Positions 7,129 to 14,047 of a stretch of 19,106 bases of DNA are shown one piece after another. A program made the position numbers and the translations under genes. Numbering within the stretch: position 1 is the stretch's first letter; each line of letters starts with the position of its first letter. The DNA is taken from assembly GCA_902386085.1 (NCBI GenBank), contig CABMIA010000114.1:1-19106 (forward strand), read 5' to 3'. The notes beneath the pieces are model-generated. The model had not been told where the DNA came from. It worked only from the letters and a program-made list of their open reading frames with translations, and did not search any database. The stretch is from an uncultured archaeon. Its GTDB lineage: Archaea; Halobacteriota; Methanosarcinia; Methanosarcinales; Methanoperedenaceae.

Positions 7129-7140
7129 TAAAATATTTAA
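7129..7140 (-). promoter_or_regulatory. TATA box of the MNT/HEPN operon
   Basis: The minus strand reads TTAAATATTTTA, centred 28 bases before the ATG at 7106. The spacing predicts a transcript beginning at or very near the start codon. The 130 bases further upstream (7141-7268) are locally G/C-richer but show no RNA gene or repeat I recognise. Confidence 0.6.
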
Positions 7141-7268
7141 AATCCTTGCCCTGGTCGCCTTTGAGCCTGAACGCAGTCGTAGGGCTTGCGCGCAGGGGAA
7201 CTGCATCAAATCAATTTCTTAATGTGACATAATGAATCACTCATAATCTTTTAAGAAGCATGAAATTA

Positions 7269-7619
7269 TTATCGTGATTTCATTAAATTATAACCAATCT
7301 CAGAAACGATAAGCAAAACAGTTCCTGGTACGAAGAACAATCCAGTAGTAAAACCTGCTAGAAATTCTATTATCATCTGAGAAATTATTAGGATAAAACC
7401 AATAACTCCTGAATATTTTTTAAATGATAACAATCCTCCAATGATCAGCCAAAAAACCATTACAATAGCTATAGATTGTATTAATATCTGTAATAAAGCA
7501 GCATGTCTATAGGTATAATTTAATTCAGCATAACTTAATCCTAGTCCAACAGCATAAAATATTCCCATGATAACACTGTAAAATCCTATTAATCTAAATA
7601 GCAAAATTTTTATGTTCAT
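7269..7619 (-). CDS. Small membrane protein with four predicted helices
   Basis: I do not recognise the family of this 116-residue protein. Four hydrophobic stretches are visible: residues 5-30 (LLFRLIGFYSVIMGIFYAVG), 42-65, 71-92 (VIGFILIISQMIIEFLAG) and 93-108. Short charged loops separate them, and the tail GYNLMKSR is basic. GAGG lies 6 bases before the ATG. A 28-codon open frame with its own strong ribosome-binding site overlaps the start in another frame, so translation of the two may be coupled. Base composition is A/T-richer than the neighbouring operons. It stands alone between the MNT/HEPN pair and the small zinc protein. Function unknown. Confidence 0.65.
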   Translation of the reverse strand: MNIKILLFRLIGFYSVIMGIFYAVGLGLSYAELNYTYRHAALLQILIQSIAIVMVFWLIIGGLLSFKKYSGVIGFILIISQMIIEFLAGFTTGLFFVPGTVLLIVSEIGYNLMKSR

Positions 7620-7680
7620 ATTCTGCCTCGAAAAAATTGAAAGAATGGTCCGCTACGGTAGATTTTTTGATTTTTTTCAT
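7594..7680 (-). CDS. Possible 28-residue upstream peptide overlapping the membrane protein gene
   Basis: An ATG at 7680 preceded by GGAGG at exactly 6 bases (positions 7687-7691) opens a 28-codon frame starting MKKIKKSTVADHSFNFFEAE and ending at TAG 7594-7596. It overlaps the first 26 bases of the membrane protein gene in another frame. The ribosome-binding site is among the strongest in the window, which is why the frame is listed despite its length. It could be a real small protein, a leader peptide that loads ribosomes onto the next gene, or the remnant of a longer gene. I recognise no family. Confidence 0.4.
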   Translation of the reverse strand: MKKIKKSTVADHSFNFFEAEYEHKNFAI

Positions 7681-7801
7681 ATTATACCTCCATCCTAAAT
7701 TTCTTTATCCATCAAACATTGCATGGCTCAAGATAACCACCGATACGAATTGATACATTTCGATCTGAAACCAATTCAAAATTCCTCTCCCGCAAGCTTT
7801 C

Positions 7802-7975
7802 TTATGATTTTTTTCTGATTTTACTCTTTTCAAATTCCTTCTTCAATTCATCGCTGCATTCCTCGCAATAGAACGCCACGATATCGGGAAGGTCTTTTTC
7901 GCACAGGATTTCGGTGTAATCTTTTCCGCAGATGCTGCACGTCACGATTTTATCGACATATTTCTTGCGCCCCAT
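7802..7975 (-). CDS. Small zinc-ribbon-like protein (two CxxC motifs)
   Basis: The likely start is the ATG at 7975, five bases after GGTGA, giving 57 residues; the frame is open further to 8062, but that upstream part has no ribosome-binding site. Cysteines C13-x2-C16 and C37-x2-C40 could bind one zinc ion, with C25 as an extra cysteine. The rest is basic (KKYVDKI at the start, EFEKSKIRKKS at the end), suggesting a nucleic-acid or protein-binding zinc ribbon. It lies about 140 bases downstream of cysS on the same strand. Function unknown. Confidence 0.6.
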   Translation of the reverse strand: MGRKKYVDKIVTCSICGKDYTEILCEKDLPDIVAFYCEECSDELKKEFEKSKIRKKS

Positions 7976-8118
7976 TAGTATCACCGTATGTTTGAAATAC
8001 CACAATCTATTAAAATTTGTGTATTTCTTTGCCATCATCTTATTTGCACTCATCGCACTCAAAATATATCATCGTCTCAGCCTGCGTTCCAAAAACGTGT
8101 GCTGTCATATCATGAACA

Positions 8119-9333
8119 TTACGAGCTAAACAATCCCAATCCAAGTACCGAATCCATCTTTTTGAAAGTCTCACGAATCTTCTCTGAGGATTCTTTGTCC
8201 GGGTTCTGCTTCACGCAATCATCCGTAAACTCTTCCAGCACTTCCAAAGCCTTCCCCGTGTTCAGGTTATCGTCCAGAACTTTCTCGAATCTTTCCATGG
8301 CTTTAACAGCCAATTTTCCAGCATCATCCCTGCCGCTGGCATTTTCAAGCCTCTCTATGGCATTACAGATCTTCTCAATCTTTTCCTCTGCTTCCCGGAG
8401 CCCCTCAAATGTGAAATTCAACCTTCTCCTGTAATTCATTGAAAGCAGGAGGTATTTTATCGCCATGGGCTTATGTCCCATGCCAGTAAGATCGCGCGGG
8501 GTATAGTAATTGCTTGCCGATTTTGACATTTTCCTGCCATCGACCATCAGGTGCCGGCAGTGCAGCCAGTATTTTGACGGATTTTCACCGAACGCCCCGA
8601 AATTCTGTGCAATAACGTTCTCATGGTGCGGGAAAATATTATCCACCCCCCCTATGTGTATATCAAAACGCGTTCCGAGATGCTTTGAACTCATGGCAGA
8701 GCATTCTATATGCCAGCCAGGGCGGCCTTTTCCAAGTTCCGTTATCCAGAAAACATCACCGTCTTCTTTCTCATACGATTTCCAGAGCGCAAAATCCGAG
8801 ATGATGGATGACTCCTCCCCCCATTCATCGCGTTTTATTTTCTTTTTCCCAAGTTTGAGCTTCAAATGTGAAAGTTTCCCCCAGTCCGGGAATTTTGAGA
8901 TGTCGTAATATACCGATCCGTCTTTTCCACAGTACGCAAAGCCCCTGGTCATCATTTTTTTTATTATGTCCACGATCTCAGGCACATGTTCCGTGGCTTT
9001 CGGGAAAACTTCTGCTGGCAATAGATTCAGCGTTTCCATATCCTCAAAAAAGATCCTTGAATAGTATTCCGTCATTTCCCATAACGACTTTCCTTCCTTC
9101 CTGGCCGTCGCCAGTGCTTTATCCTCGATATCCGTAATGTTCATCACTCTTTTTACTTTATAGCCCTTGAACCTCAGGTATCTCACAAGCACATCCTCGA
9201 AGATAAAAGTCCTGAAATTACCGATATGGGCGTACTGGTACACCGACGGTCCGCATGTGTATATCCCCACAACCTCGCCCAGGGGCAGGAATTCCTCTTT
9301 CTGCCTGGTGAGCGTATTAAAAAGTTTCAGCAA
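8119..9333 (-). CDS. cysS: Cysteinyl-tRNA synthetase, short form
   Basis: Class I synthetase motifs are complete: zinc ligand C27 in TCGPSVYQYAHIGNF, the HIGH motif as HIGN (36-39), the IECSAM and HIGGVDNIFPHHEN zinc segments, and GRKMSKSAS. A DALR-type helical domain follows. TTG at 9333 is preferred: it gives MLKLFNTLTR, the usual family opening, and lies 8 bases after GGAGG. A GTG at 9339 overlapping the permease stop would add two residues. The protein has 404 residues and ends after the DALR domain at LGLGLFSS. Typical family members are about 460-480 and end with a further anticodon-recognition segment. No frameshifted continuation was found downstream. It is the third gene of an ABC transporter operon. 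Confidence 0.95.
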   Translation of the reverse strand: MLKLFNTLTRQKEEFLPLGEVVGIYTCGPSVYQYAHIGNFRTFIFEDVLVRYLRFKGYKVKRVMNITDIEDKALATARKEGKSLWEMTEYYSRIFFEDMETLNLLPAEVFPKATEHVPEIVDIIKKMMTRGFAYCGKDGSVYYDISKFPDWGKLSHLKLKLGKKKIKRDEWGEESSIISDFALWKSYEKEDGDVFWITELGKGRPGWHIECSAMSSKHLGTRFDIHIGGVDNIFPHHENVIAQNFGAFGENPSKYWLHCRHLMVDGRKMSKSASNYYTPRDLTGMGHKPMAIKYLLLSMNYRRRLNFTFEGLREAEEKIEKICNAIERLENASGRDDAGKLAVKAMERFEKVLDDNLNTGKALEVLEEFTDDCVKQNPDKESSEKIRETFKKMDSVLGLGLFSS

Positions 9334-9335
9334 TA

Positions 9336-10091
9336 TCACATCCTCCTGAAGCTCAACACTCCCAGAACCATCATAATAACCGAGAAAACCAGCATCACCG
9401 AGATGTCAATATAGAACGGAAAATGGTTAATACCAAGGATAATGCCGCGCACCGCATCCACGCCGTATGTCAAAGGATTGAAGTATATAAGTGTGGTGAG
9501 CCATGCGGGTATATTTTGCAGAGTAAACAGGGCATTGCTGAAGAAAAACATGGGCCACATGACAAAGTTGATGACAAGGCCAAAACCTTCAGGACTCTGC
9601 AGGTTCGCGCCTATCACAAGGCCGATGCTTACCATTGCAACCGATATCAGCAAAAGCATCAGGAACGCCTCAATTATGATGAGCGGTTTTAACGGGATAT
9701 TTATAAGAAGGCCGATAATCAATAGAAATATCACCTGCACCATCGCATCTGTCGCCCCGCCCAGCACCTTTCCAGCGAACACGCTTGTTCTTGAAACAGG
9801 CGCTACGAGCACTTCTTTTAAAAAATCAAGTTTCCTGTCCCAGATTATGTATATGCCGTAGAACAGGGATGTAAATAATACAGCCATGACCACTATCCCG
9901 GGATAGATAAAAACCTGGTAAGGATACCCCTCGATATATTTCAGGTTCGCGCCTATGCCCGTTCCGAAACCGAATATCCAGAGAAGCGGTGAGACTCCTG
10001 ACGATATGAGCCTTTCCTTCTCCCTGACATAGATCTTGGCCTCGCGAAGCCAGACCGCGTACATCCCCTCAAGTTCATTCAATAAGCTCAT
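9336..10091 (-). CDS. ABC-2 type transporter permease
   Basis: The 251-residue protein has an amphipathic N-terminal interface (YAVWLREAKIYVREKERLI) followed by six hydrophobic segments. These begin with PLLWIFGFGTGIG and IYPGIVVMAVLFTSLFYGIYI and end with YIDISVMLVFSVIMMVLGVLSF. This is the ABC-2/DrrB permease layout. The segment YFNPLTYGVDAVRGIILG near 205-222 is typical of the family. It forms a heteromeric exporter with the ATPase upstream, whose stop it overlaps by four bases (ATGA). It in turn overlaps the downstream cysS region. The substrate cannot be told; relatives export drugs, lipids or polysaccharides. Confidence 0.92.
   Translation of the reverse strand: MSLLNELEGMYAVWLREAKIYVREKERLISSGVSPLLWIFGFGTGIGANLKYIEGYPYQVFIYPGIVVMAVLFTSLFYGIYIIWDRKLDFLKEVLVAPVSRTSVFAGKVLGGATDAMVQVIFLLIIGLLINIPLKPLIIIEAFLMLLLISVAMVSIGLVIGANLQSPEGFGLVINFVMWPMFFFSNALFTLQNIPAWLTTLIYFNPLTYGVDAVRGIILGINHFPFYIDISVMLVFSVIMMVLGVLSFRRM
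9342..9346 (-). promoter_or_regulatory. Ribosome-binding site deciding the cysS start
   Basis: GGAGG on the minus strand lies 8 bases before the TTG at 9333 and only two before the GTG at 9339. The spacing therefore favours the TTG start. Confidence 0.6.
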
Positions 10092-11041
10092 TTCTTCATT
10101 ACCCTTTCCCAGAAACCGCCTTCCGCTTCAGCTTCACGTATCTCCCTTCCGGTATAATGCAGGAACACGTCGTTCAGCGTCCCGCTTCTCACTTCCACGA
10201 AGTCTATTGGGCCTGTGTGAGTGAGGAGGTCCTGCAGGTGCTTGCTAGCGTCTTTGATAGAGAGATATAACAAACCCTCTTTCTCCTGCATGTTCTTAAC
10301 GTAATCAAGCTGTCTTATAGGCTCAATATCAGGGATCATCTGCTTCAGTTTTACAACATCACCGATTATCTGGTTCTTCAGCGTTTGCGGCGAATCCATG
10401 ACCACGATTTTCCCGTAATCGATTATTGCTATCCTGTCGCATAGCTGTTCTGCTTCTTCCATATAATGCGTGGTCAGCATTACGGTCATACTCTCTTTGC
10501 GGGCAAGTTCCACTATATATTCCCAGATGTGTTCCCTCGTTTGAGGGTCAAGGCCGAGCGTGGGTTCGTCCAGAAACAGAATCCTGGGATGATGCATTAT
10601 GCCGCGCGCAAGTTCAAGCCGCCGGCGCATTCCGCCTGAATATGTATTAACGAGGTCGTCAGCCCGTTTTTCCAGGTTTACCAGGGAGAGAACTTCATCG
10701 ATGCGCTGCTTTCGTATCGCCCGCGGCACTCCGAAAAGTAGATTATGCATTGCAAGGTTCTCCCGCCCTGTGAGAAGATCGTCAACGCTTGGCTGCTGGA
10801 ACACGATGCCTATGGATTTCCTGACCTTTGCGGGTTCCTTTACGATATCGAAACCATTTACCCACGCTTTGCCCGATGTGGGCTTAAGAATAGTACAGAG
10901 CATTGAGATGAGGGTGGTCTTGCCAGCGCCGTTCGGGCCGAGGAGACCGAAGATCTCGCCCTCTTTGATATGCAGGTCAAGTGAGTCTAATGCTGTTAGT
11001 TTTGCGTATTTTTTGGTAAGCCCCTCGGTTTTGATGACCAT
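10088..11041 (-). CDS. ABC transporter ATP-binding protein (DrrA/NatA-like)
   Basis: All ABC ATPase motifs are visible in the 317 residues: Walker A GPNGAGKT (35-42), Q-loop FQQPSVDDLLTGREN near 81-95, signature YSGGMRRRLELARG (134-147), Walker B ILFLDEP (154-160), D-loop GLDP and the H-loop TTHYMEEAEQLCD. The C-terminal 100 residues match the extra domain of DrrA-type exporters. It energises the permease encoded next in the operon. A TATA element centred 24 bases before its ATG implies a leaderless transcript that starts the three-gene unit with cysS. Confidence 0.95.
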   Translation of the reverse strand: MVIKTEGLTKKYAKLTALDSLDLHIKEGEIFGLLGPNGAGKTTLISMLCTILKPTSGKAWVNGFDIVKEPAKVRKSIGIVFQQPSVDDLLTGRENLAMHNLLFGVPRAIRKQRIDEVLSLVNLEKRADDLVNTYSGGMRRRLELARGIMHHPRILFLDEPTLGLDPQTREHIWEYIVELARKESMTVMLTTHYMEEAEQLCDRIAIIDYGKIVVMDSPQTLKNQIIGDVVKLKQMIPDIEPIRQLDYVKNMQEKEGLLYLSIKDASKHLQDLLTHTGPIDFVEVRSGTLNDVFLHYTGREIREAEAEGGFWERVMKK

Positions 11042-11060
11042 ATCTATACATACGAATCCT

Positions 11061-11070
11061 AAAAATAAAA
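11061..11070 (-). promoter_or_regulatory. TATA box of the ABC transporter-cysS operon
   Basis: The minus strand reads TTTTATTTTT, centred about 24 bases before the ATG at 11041. No Shine-Dalgarno is seen before that ATG, consistent with leaderless transcription. Confidence 0.55.
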
Positions 11071-11101
11071 GTGTACTGTATTTTTCGTTGATTCTCTATT
11101 T

Positions 11102-11620
11102 TTAATCGTTTAATTTCCGGAGGGCGTCAGCCGACACCGCAGTCCCCGTACAGTTGCCCAGCATTACCGAGGAGAGGAACCCTACCACTTTTTCTTCCTG
11201 GCTGACGGGCGAGCCGCTATCGCCGGGCTGCGGCATGTTTGAGCACGGGAATTGCAGATAAATTAGCGATGCCCCGGCGCGGATGACCCTGCACGGGATC
11301 GTGTGTCGCTCATTCACAAGCATGGCCTCTTCCATCACAGCCGCGCTTCCAAGCCGGGTGACCTCTGCCGCAACGCCTGAAGAAAGCTCTATGAGCGCTA
11401 TGTCGTAATCCTCAAGGAAGCATTTCACAGTACCCTGTGCACCGTCCACCTGCACGCGGCTTCCTACGCCTGCTTTGCCAAATACGTGAGCTGCTGCGGC
11501 TATATATTGCGTTCCCCTGATCAGGAAGACTGCCCCTATGACGCAGCGGATGCCTTTGAAGAGGAAAGAGCCGCCTGATTTGATCATAGGGGTTAATTGA
11601 TTTTTCCCAGGAAATAACAT
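11102..11620 (-). CDS. Trypsin-like serine protease, apparently intracellular
   Basis: The 172-residue product has the chymotrypsin-fold triad in order: H45 in YIAAAAHVF (the TAAHC-like site), D73 in DYDIALIEL, and S135 in QPGDSGSPV. A strand resembling the family's GxRCxxGxxF segment (GIRCVIGAVFLI) begins by residue 23. There is thus no room for a signal peptide or propeptide and the enzyme is probably cytoplasmic. It is small for the family (catalytic domains are usually above 200 residues). The start is uncertain: ATG at 11620, or ATG at 11587, which fits better with the TATA element at 11627-11636. Its substrate is unknown. It ends about 60 bases before the ABC ATPase start on the same strand. 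Confidence 0.85.
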   Translation of the reverse strand: MLFPGKNQLTPMIKSGGSFLFKGIRCVIGAVFLIRGTQYIAAAAHVFGKAGVGSRVQVDGAQGTVKCFLEDYDIALIELSSGVAAEVTRLGSAAVMEEAMLVNERHTIPCRVIRAGASLIYLQFPCSNMPQPGDSGSPVSQEEKVVGFLSSVMLGNCTGTAVSADALRKLND

Positions 11621-11626
11621 ACTATC

Positions 11627-11636
11627 GGTTTATAAG
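11627..11636 (-). promoter_or_regulatory. Candidate TATA box for the serine protease gene
   Basis: The minus strand reads CTTATAAACC. Standard spacing puts transcription start near 11607, inside the longest open frame. This argues for the ATG at 11587 over the one at 11620. Confidence 0.45.
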
Positions 11637-11770
11637 TGCCTGAGGTTGAAGCACAAACTCGGTTTTATCAGTGCAAGAACACGAATAATGCAAAGTGCAA
11701 AAAGATACTTTTTTGTTGAAAAGGCTTAGTCTTGCTACTCTTTCAAATACTCAATTCTGTTTATTCCATT

Positions 11771-11787
11771 AACATTTTCAAAATGTT
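11771..11787 (+). repeat. Perfect 17-base palindrome, operator-like
   Basis: AACATTTT-C-AAAATGTT is an 8-base inverted repeat with a single central base. The one-base loop would not make a good RNA hairpin, so a dimeric DNA-binding protein site is more likely. It lies between the divergent protease and PAS-regulator genes, roughly 60 bases upstream of the latter's TATA element. The surrounding stretch 11638-11838 is A/T-rich, and I see no gene in it. Confidence 0.5.
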
Positions 11788-11838
11788 CATCATAAAAGAG
11801 ATTTTTTACAAACTTTCACTATGGTATAGTTTTGGTAA

Positions 11839-11853
11839 AAGTTTATACATAAA
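11839..11853 (+). promoter_or_regulatory. Candidate TATA box for the PAS-winged-helix regulator
   Basis: The segment AAGTTTATACATAAA is a good archaeal TATA match. Standard spacing places transcription start near 11872, which would leave an unusually long leader of about 130 bases before the first ATG at 12003. Confidence 0.45.
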
Positions 11854-11883
11854 TCAGTTTAGAATTTAGAATAGAAAAAAAAT

Positions 11884-12002
11884 GCTCGGATGGTGCAAAA
11901 ACTACAGCTTAAATCCTCTGGCGACCCTGAGGTGAGAACCCGGAAAGCTAACACATCTGCCGGTTTCCCCAACCTTTGCTGCAATTCAGGGCATTTGGAA
12001 AT
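11884..12002 (+). other. Possible structured 5' leader of the PAS regulator gene
   Basis: This stretch is G/C-richer than the A/T-rich DNA before it and contains several complementary pairs. GCAAA (11895-11899) pairs with TTTGC (11975-11979), AGCTT (11906-11910) with AAGCT (11945-11949), CCTC (11915-11918) with GAGG (11929-11932), and AACCCGG (11937-11943) with CCGGTT (11960-11965, one bulge). The second and fourth pairs cross, so a pseudoknot is possible. I could not match it to a riboswitch class I know. Individual helices are short and could arise by chance. Confidence 0.3.
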
Positions 12003-13205
12003 ATGTATTTTCGGGGAATGAATACGGGATACGACATATCTGAACACAACCTGGAAAAGGCACTGCAATTACAGCACACTATTCTTAATAGCATCATCGA
12101 GGGTACGAATGCATCAGTCTTTTCTGTTGATACAAAATACAGGTACACATTTTTCAACCGGGCACATTCTGCAATGATGCTTGCGATAAATGGTGCGAAT
12201 ATCCAGATCGGCCGTTGTATTTTAGATTATATGACCGTGACATGTGATAAAGAAAAGGCGAGGCAAAACCTTGACAGGGCACTGAGAGGAGAACGTCATG
12301 CGGAGGAGGCATATTCAGGCGAGGAAATGCGATCCCGTTTATATTTTGAAGTTTCGTTTAATCCCATTACGGCGCAAGATGGCACAGTCATCGGTGTGGC
12401 TGTACTTGCCCTGGACATCACTGAACGCAAGCGTGCTGAGGATGTGTTGAAGTCTTTAGTTATGCGCTACCAAACTATTTGTGCTGCAGTACCAGATATC
12501 ATCATGGAAACTGACATCAATAAAATATACACTTGGTCGAACAAAGCGGGTTATGAATTCTTTGGTGATGATGTTGTCGGGAAAGAAGCAGCTTTTTATT
12601 TTGAAGGCGAACAAGAAATTTACAACATAGTCCAGCCTTTATTTTCCGGAATCGAAGATACGATTTATGTTGAAAGCTGGCAGAGACGAAAAGATGGGGA
12701 AAAGCGTCTTCTGGCCTGGTGGTGCCACAATTTAAAGGATCCGGTTGGAACTGTTGTAGGAACGTTCTCAACTGCAAGAGATATCACCGGGAGCAAGTAT
12801 GCTGAGGAAGAACTTAGAAAAAGCGAAAGCCGTTATCGTTCATTGTTCGATAATATGCTTGAAGGTTTTGCCTATTGCAGAATGCTTTTTGAGAATAATG
12901 AGCCTCAGGACTTCATCTATCTCACTGTCAACAGGGCATTTGAAGAATTGACCGGATTGAGCAACGTTGTCGGGAGAAAAGTCAGCGATGTAATTCCGGA
13001 CCTAAAAGATTCAAATCCTGAGATATTTGAGATTTACTCGAGGGTGGCGACAACCGGCAATCCTGAGAGGGTTGAACTTTACTTAAATTCCCTGGAAATC
13101 TGGCTGCGTATATACGTTTACAGTCTGGAAAAAGAATACTTTGTTGCCGTATTTGAAAACATTACCATGCGAAAGCGTGCCGAAGAAAAACTAAGACAAA
13201 GCTAG
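12003..13205 (+). CDS. Multi-PAS regulator, N-terminal part up to an in-frame TAG
   Basis: With ATG at 12003 the product is 400 residues; TTG 11976 and ATG 12018 are alternatives. Three PAS domains follow one another, each closed by a family-typical linker. The first ends ALDITERKRAEDVL, the second TARDITGSKYAEEEL, the third FENITMRKRAEEKLRQS. No kinase domain, signal peptide or membrane segment is present. The frame ends at TAG 13203-13205, exactly where the usual linker would read RQSEEKYRDLFEN. The same frame continues without a gap into the rest of the protein, so this is the front part of one interrupted gene. The protein would be a cytoplasmic sensor; ligands are unknown. Confidence 0.85.
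   Translation: MYFRGMNTGYDISEHNLEKALQLQHTILNSIIEGTNASVFSVDTKYRYTFFNRAHSAMMLAINGANIQIGRCILDYMTVTCDKEKARQNLDRALRGERHAEEAYSGEEMRSRLYFEVSFNPITAQDGTVIGVAVLALDITERKRAEDVLKSLVMRYQTICAAVPDIIMETDINKIYTWSNKAGYEFFGDDVVGKEAAFYFEGEQEIYNIVQPLFSGIEDTIYVESWQRRKDGEKRLLAWWCHNLKDPVGTVVGTFSTARDITGSKYAEEELRKSESRYRSLFDNMLEGFAYCRMLFENNEPQDFIYLTVNRAFEELTGLSNVVGRKVSDVIPDLKDSNPEIFEIYSRVATTGNPERVELYLNSLEIWLRIYVYSLEKEYFVAVFENITMRKRAEEKLRQS
13203..13205 (+). other. In-frame amber codon interrupting the PAS regulator
   Basis: TAG stands between AGC (Ser) and GAA (Glu) in the linker RQS-TAG-EKYRDLF. A GAG glutamate would be expected there, one base change away. The frame on both sides is otherwise intact. TAG also ends the genes at 3503-3505 and 14624-14626, so it is used as a normal stop in this genome. 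Confidence 0.85.
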
Positions 13206-13244
13206 GAAAAATACCGTGACCTCTTTGAAAATGCCAATGATTTC

Positions 13245-13844
13245 ATGTATGTGCTCGATAATAAAAATAATTTTTTAAAAATAAACACGGCTGGACTTCA
13301 AATACTCGGGTGTACAAAAAAGGAAGTCATTGGTTCTAACATTTCTAAATGGATCACTCCAGATAGCCTGAAAATCGTCCTTGCCCACCGGGTAAAATGT
13401 CTTTCTATAGAAAATATAGACCAGACAGTCATCATTGAGATAGTATGCACGAATGGCGAGCACCGATGGGCAGAGGTAAGAACGAGGTATATCAGGGATG
13501 GTGAGAGAATAATACAGATCCATGGTATAGCCAGGGATATTACTGAAAATAGATTTTTAAGACAGGAACTCAATAAATCCAATAAACAGCAGAAGCTCCT
13601 GTGCCATCTGATCAAAGGCACGCGTGGAGGAAATAGTCGTGCATTGATCTTGAAGACACTTGTTGATGCATCTCTTAATGCATATCAAATATCCAGAGCC
13701 ATCAATATGGATTATAAGACTGTCAGGCATCATCTTGATGTTTTAATTAAAAATGGTATAATTACAAAATTTTATGATGGGTACTCATATATTTATTCAG
13801 TTTCTGTGAATATTGAATCGGATCTAAAAGAGTTGAATATTTAA
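13245..13844 (+). CDS. Fourth PAS domain and winged-helix DNA-binding domain of the same regulator
   Basis: The first ATG after the amber codon is at 13245, but the frame is open from 13206, where EKYRDLFENANDF completes the PAS domain. Without those 13 residues the PAS fold lacks its first helix, and no ribosome-binding site precedes the ATG. The PAS ends with GIARDITENRFL. A C-terminal winged helix follows: RALILKTLVDASLNAYQISRAINMDYKTVRHHLDVLIKNGIITK, with the recognition helix around YKTVRHHLDVL and a wing at DGYSYIYSV, as in ArsR-like archaeal regulators. Joined with the upstream part it makes a roughly 613-residue one-component sensor that binds DNA directly. Whether the two halves are ever made as one protein is unknown. 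Confidence 0.8.
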   Translation: MYVLDNKNNFLKINTAGLQILGCTKKEVIGSNISKWITPDSLKIVLAHRVKCLSIENIDQTVIIEIVCTNGEHRWAEVRTRYIRDGERIIQIHGIARDITENRFLRQELNKSNKQQKLLCHLIKGTRGGNSRALILKTLVDASLNAYQISRAINMDYKTVRHHLDVLIKNGIITKFYDGYSYIYSVSVNIESDLKELNI

Positions 13845-13954
13845 TCTAAATTTTAAATATTTCTGGTGCTGGTATTGGCAGAGGCCGGAAGTTTTGTGGA
13901 TAGGCACACAGCTTGAGAAGTCTGGGTCAGTGTTATCATCGATCGATTTCAAAA

Positions 13955-13964
13955 GCTATTTATC
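13955..13964 (+). promoter_or_regulatory. Candidate TATA box for the Sm-like-domain gene
   Basis: GCTATTTATC is centred about 25 bases before position 13985, giving a predicted leader of about 60 bases ahead of the ATG at 14048 that contains the hairpin at 13995-14029. Confidence 0.35.
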
Positions 13965-13994
13965 GCCGTAAGTTAAAACATATAACCGGGATAG

Positions 13995-14029
13995 GTTAAA
14001 CCCTGTAAAAACGGGGACATTGGTTTAAC
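13995..14029 (+). repeat. Nested inverted repeat / leader hairpin
   Basis: GTTAAACC (13995-14002) and GGTTTAAC (14022-14029) are perfectly complementary. Inside them CCCTGT and ACGGGG (14001-14006 and 14011-14016) can form a six-pair stem, with one G-U pair, around an AAAA loop. The two stems share two C residues, so they either compete or form a 6+6 pair helix with a one-sided bulge. It lies 19 bases before the ATG at 14048. Confidence 0.55.
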
Positions 14030-14047
14030 AGAATACTTAGAGAGTAT

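Noticed and set aside
7141..7200. G/C-rich stretch with GCAGT/ACTGC complementarity, checked as a tRNA or small RNA
   Set aside because: No T-loop, anticodon stem or CCA-like end could be placed, and a five-pair stem is too weak to call.
7747..7777. GAATTG/CAATTC inverted repeat
   Set aside because: Only six bases per arm in A/T-rich DNA with a 19-base gap and no gene-relevant position.
7976..8062. Upstream extension of the small zinc protein
   Set aside because: The added 29 residues have no motif or ribosome-binding site, while ATG 7975 has GGTGA at 5 bases.
11882..11935. 17-codon frame starting MLGWCKNY in the PAS regulator leader, considered as a leader peptide
   Set aside because: No ribosome-binding site precedes it (only an A-run), and it overlaps the possible structured RNA.
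13203..13205. Firm call of pyrrolysine at the amber codon
   Set aside because: No pyl gene or methylamine methyltransferase is in the window, and TAG terminates other genes here, so only the possibility is reported.
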